Notes under the pieces: model-generated
What the model was told of the DNA's origin: nothing
Database searches by the model: none
What the model saw: the letters and a program-made list of their open reading frames with translations, nothing else
From: Karalla daura
Lineage: Eukaryota; Chordata; Actinopteri; Chaetodontiformes; Leiognathidae
Direction: 5' to 3'
Assembly (NCBI GenBank): GCA_029224185.1
Contig: CM055207.1
Location: 10,801,693-10,865,692 of the forward strand
DNA length: 64,000 nucleotides
Shown here: positions 63,551-64,000 of the stretch, piece after piece
How positions within the stretch are numbered: position 1 is the stretch's first letter
How the letters are laid out: each line of letters begins with the position of its first letter
Translations under genes and position numbers: made by a program

Positions 63551-64000
63551 GGTTCTCCCTTTCCGTTTTTAATATTTCAAGCGCCTCAGATGTAGCGGCT
63601 CTTTAAAGCACCCATGGGGGCTCCAAGTCCTCTCTTTTGTCTCCCATTTCCTTCTGAAACAGTTTTTCTTTAACCCTATGCGGCTCTTCACAGTTGTTGT
63701 CTTAGCTCTCTCCACTCTGTCCCGCTTTTCTGCCGCTTTCTTTTTCTCCGTACCCCCCACCCCTCCCTCGGCTTTCTGTGTCAGCCAGAGGTCAATGCTA
63801 CACTTTTTTCTTCAGCATGCAAGAACGTGGGGGGTATCTTTTTAGTTATTGTAACCTAAAAATAGAAAGAAAAAAAATCGGTTTAACATTGGGACGAAGG
63901 TGTCTTTAAAGATATAGTGGCGCACCACTATCTACCAATGGGAGGGTGTTCCGTATTCAAAGATAAGGACGAGATGGTATCAATAAATGATTTGGATGAG

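Larger units (their letters stand above)
31380..64000 (-). other. vti1a: putative vti1a upstream intron, non-coding
   Basis: The exon before 31309-31379 should encode the segment ending near AVET. I looked for its reverse complement beside minus-strand donor sites and did not find it, so the region is inferred to be intron. It is a mix of microsatellites, degraded dispersed repeats and complex single-copy-looking DNA. Stretches in which I see nothing identifiable include 31.5-32.6, 33.1-34.6, 41.2-43.6, 45.6-47.9, 55.9-57.2 and 61.9-63.5 kb. A short diverged exon could have been missed. Confidence 0.6.

Overview
The window looks like a gene-poor piece of a bony-fish (teleost) nuclear genome, on the scale of a large vertebrate intron. 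Three things point there. There are dozens of long (CA)n, (GA)n and mononucleotide tracts. Several degraded copies of dispersed repeats typical of teleosts are present. The only two convincing coding segments are short, properly spliced exons in an otherwise non-coding sequence. I saw no bacterial-type operon, CRISPR array, rRNA, tRNA, prophage or insertion sequence. Nearly all open frames longer than 60 codons are low-complexity translations of microsatellites or have no recognisable protein content.

The two exons lie on the minus strand and are consecutive: 31309-31379 (71 bp) and 28163-28224 (62 bp), joined in phase 0 across a 3.1 kb intron. Together they encode about 45 residues of the SNARE motif of Vti1a, a Qb-SNARE of the trans-Golgi network and endosomes. 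The last exon, with the membrane anchor, should lie to the left and the earlier exons to the right. I could not find either, so 28 kb and 32 kb of this window are read as flanking introns of vti1a.

Layout. 1-28162 is the putative downstream intron. It holds a (CT)n tract and a purine pentanucleotide array near 1 kb, runs of 29 G (2123-2151) and 36 G (26875-26910), a G-rich/C-rich pair at 9.5-9.75 kb, a (TG)n/(CA)n pair at 13.0-13.3 kb, and complex CpG-bearing stretches near 7.1-7.5, 9.0-9.3, 12.2-12.4 and 25.4-26.0 kb. 28163-31379 holds the two exons and their intron. 31380-64000 is the putative upstream intron. It holds more microsatellites, two sense-strand copies of a dispersed repeat (36.8 and 49.9 kb), and stretches that look like possible conserved non-coding elements (34.6, 37.4, 38.6, 40.0, 44.9, 47.9 and 53.4 kb).

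In mammals VTI1A is a very long gene next to TCF7L2, so long introns carrying regulatory DNA are a reasonable expectation. Conservation itself cannot be tested from one sequence, and all regulatory calls here are inference. No new biological system was found. The best leads are the candidate non-coding elements, a perfect hairpin with a GTAA loop at 24.3 kb, the unusual poly-G and G/C-rich pair, and one open candidate exon near 39.1 kb.
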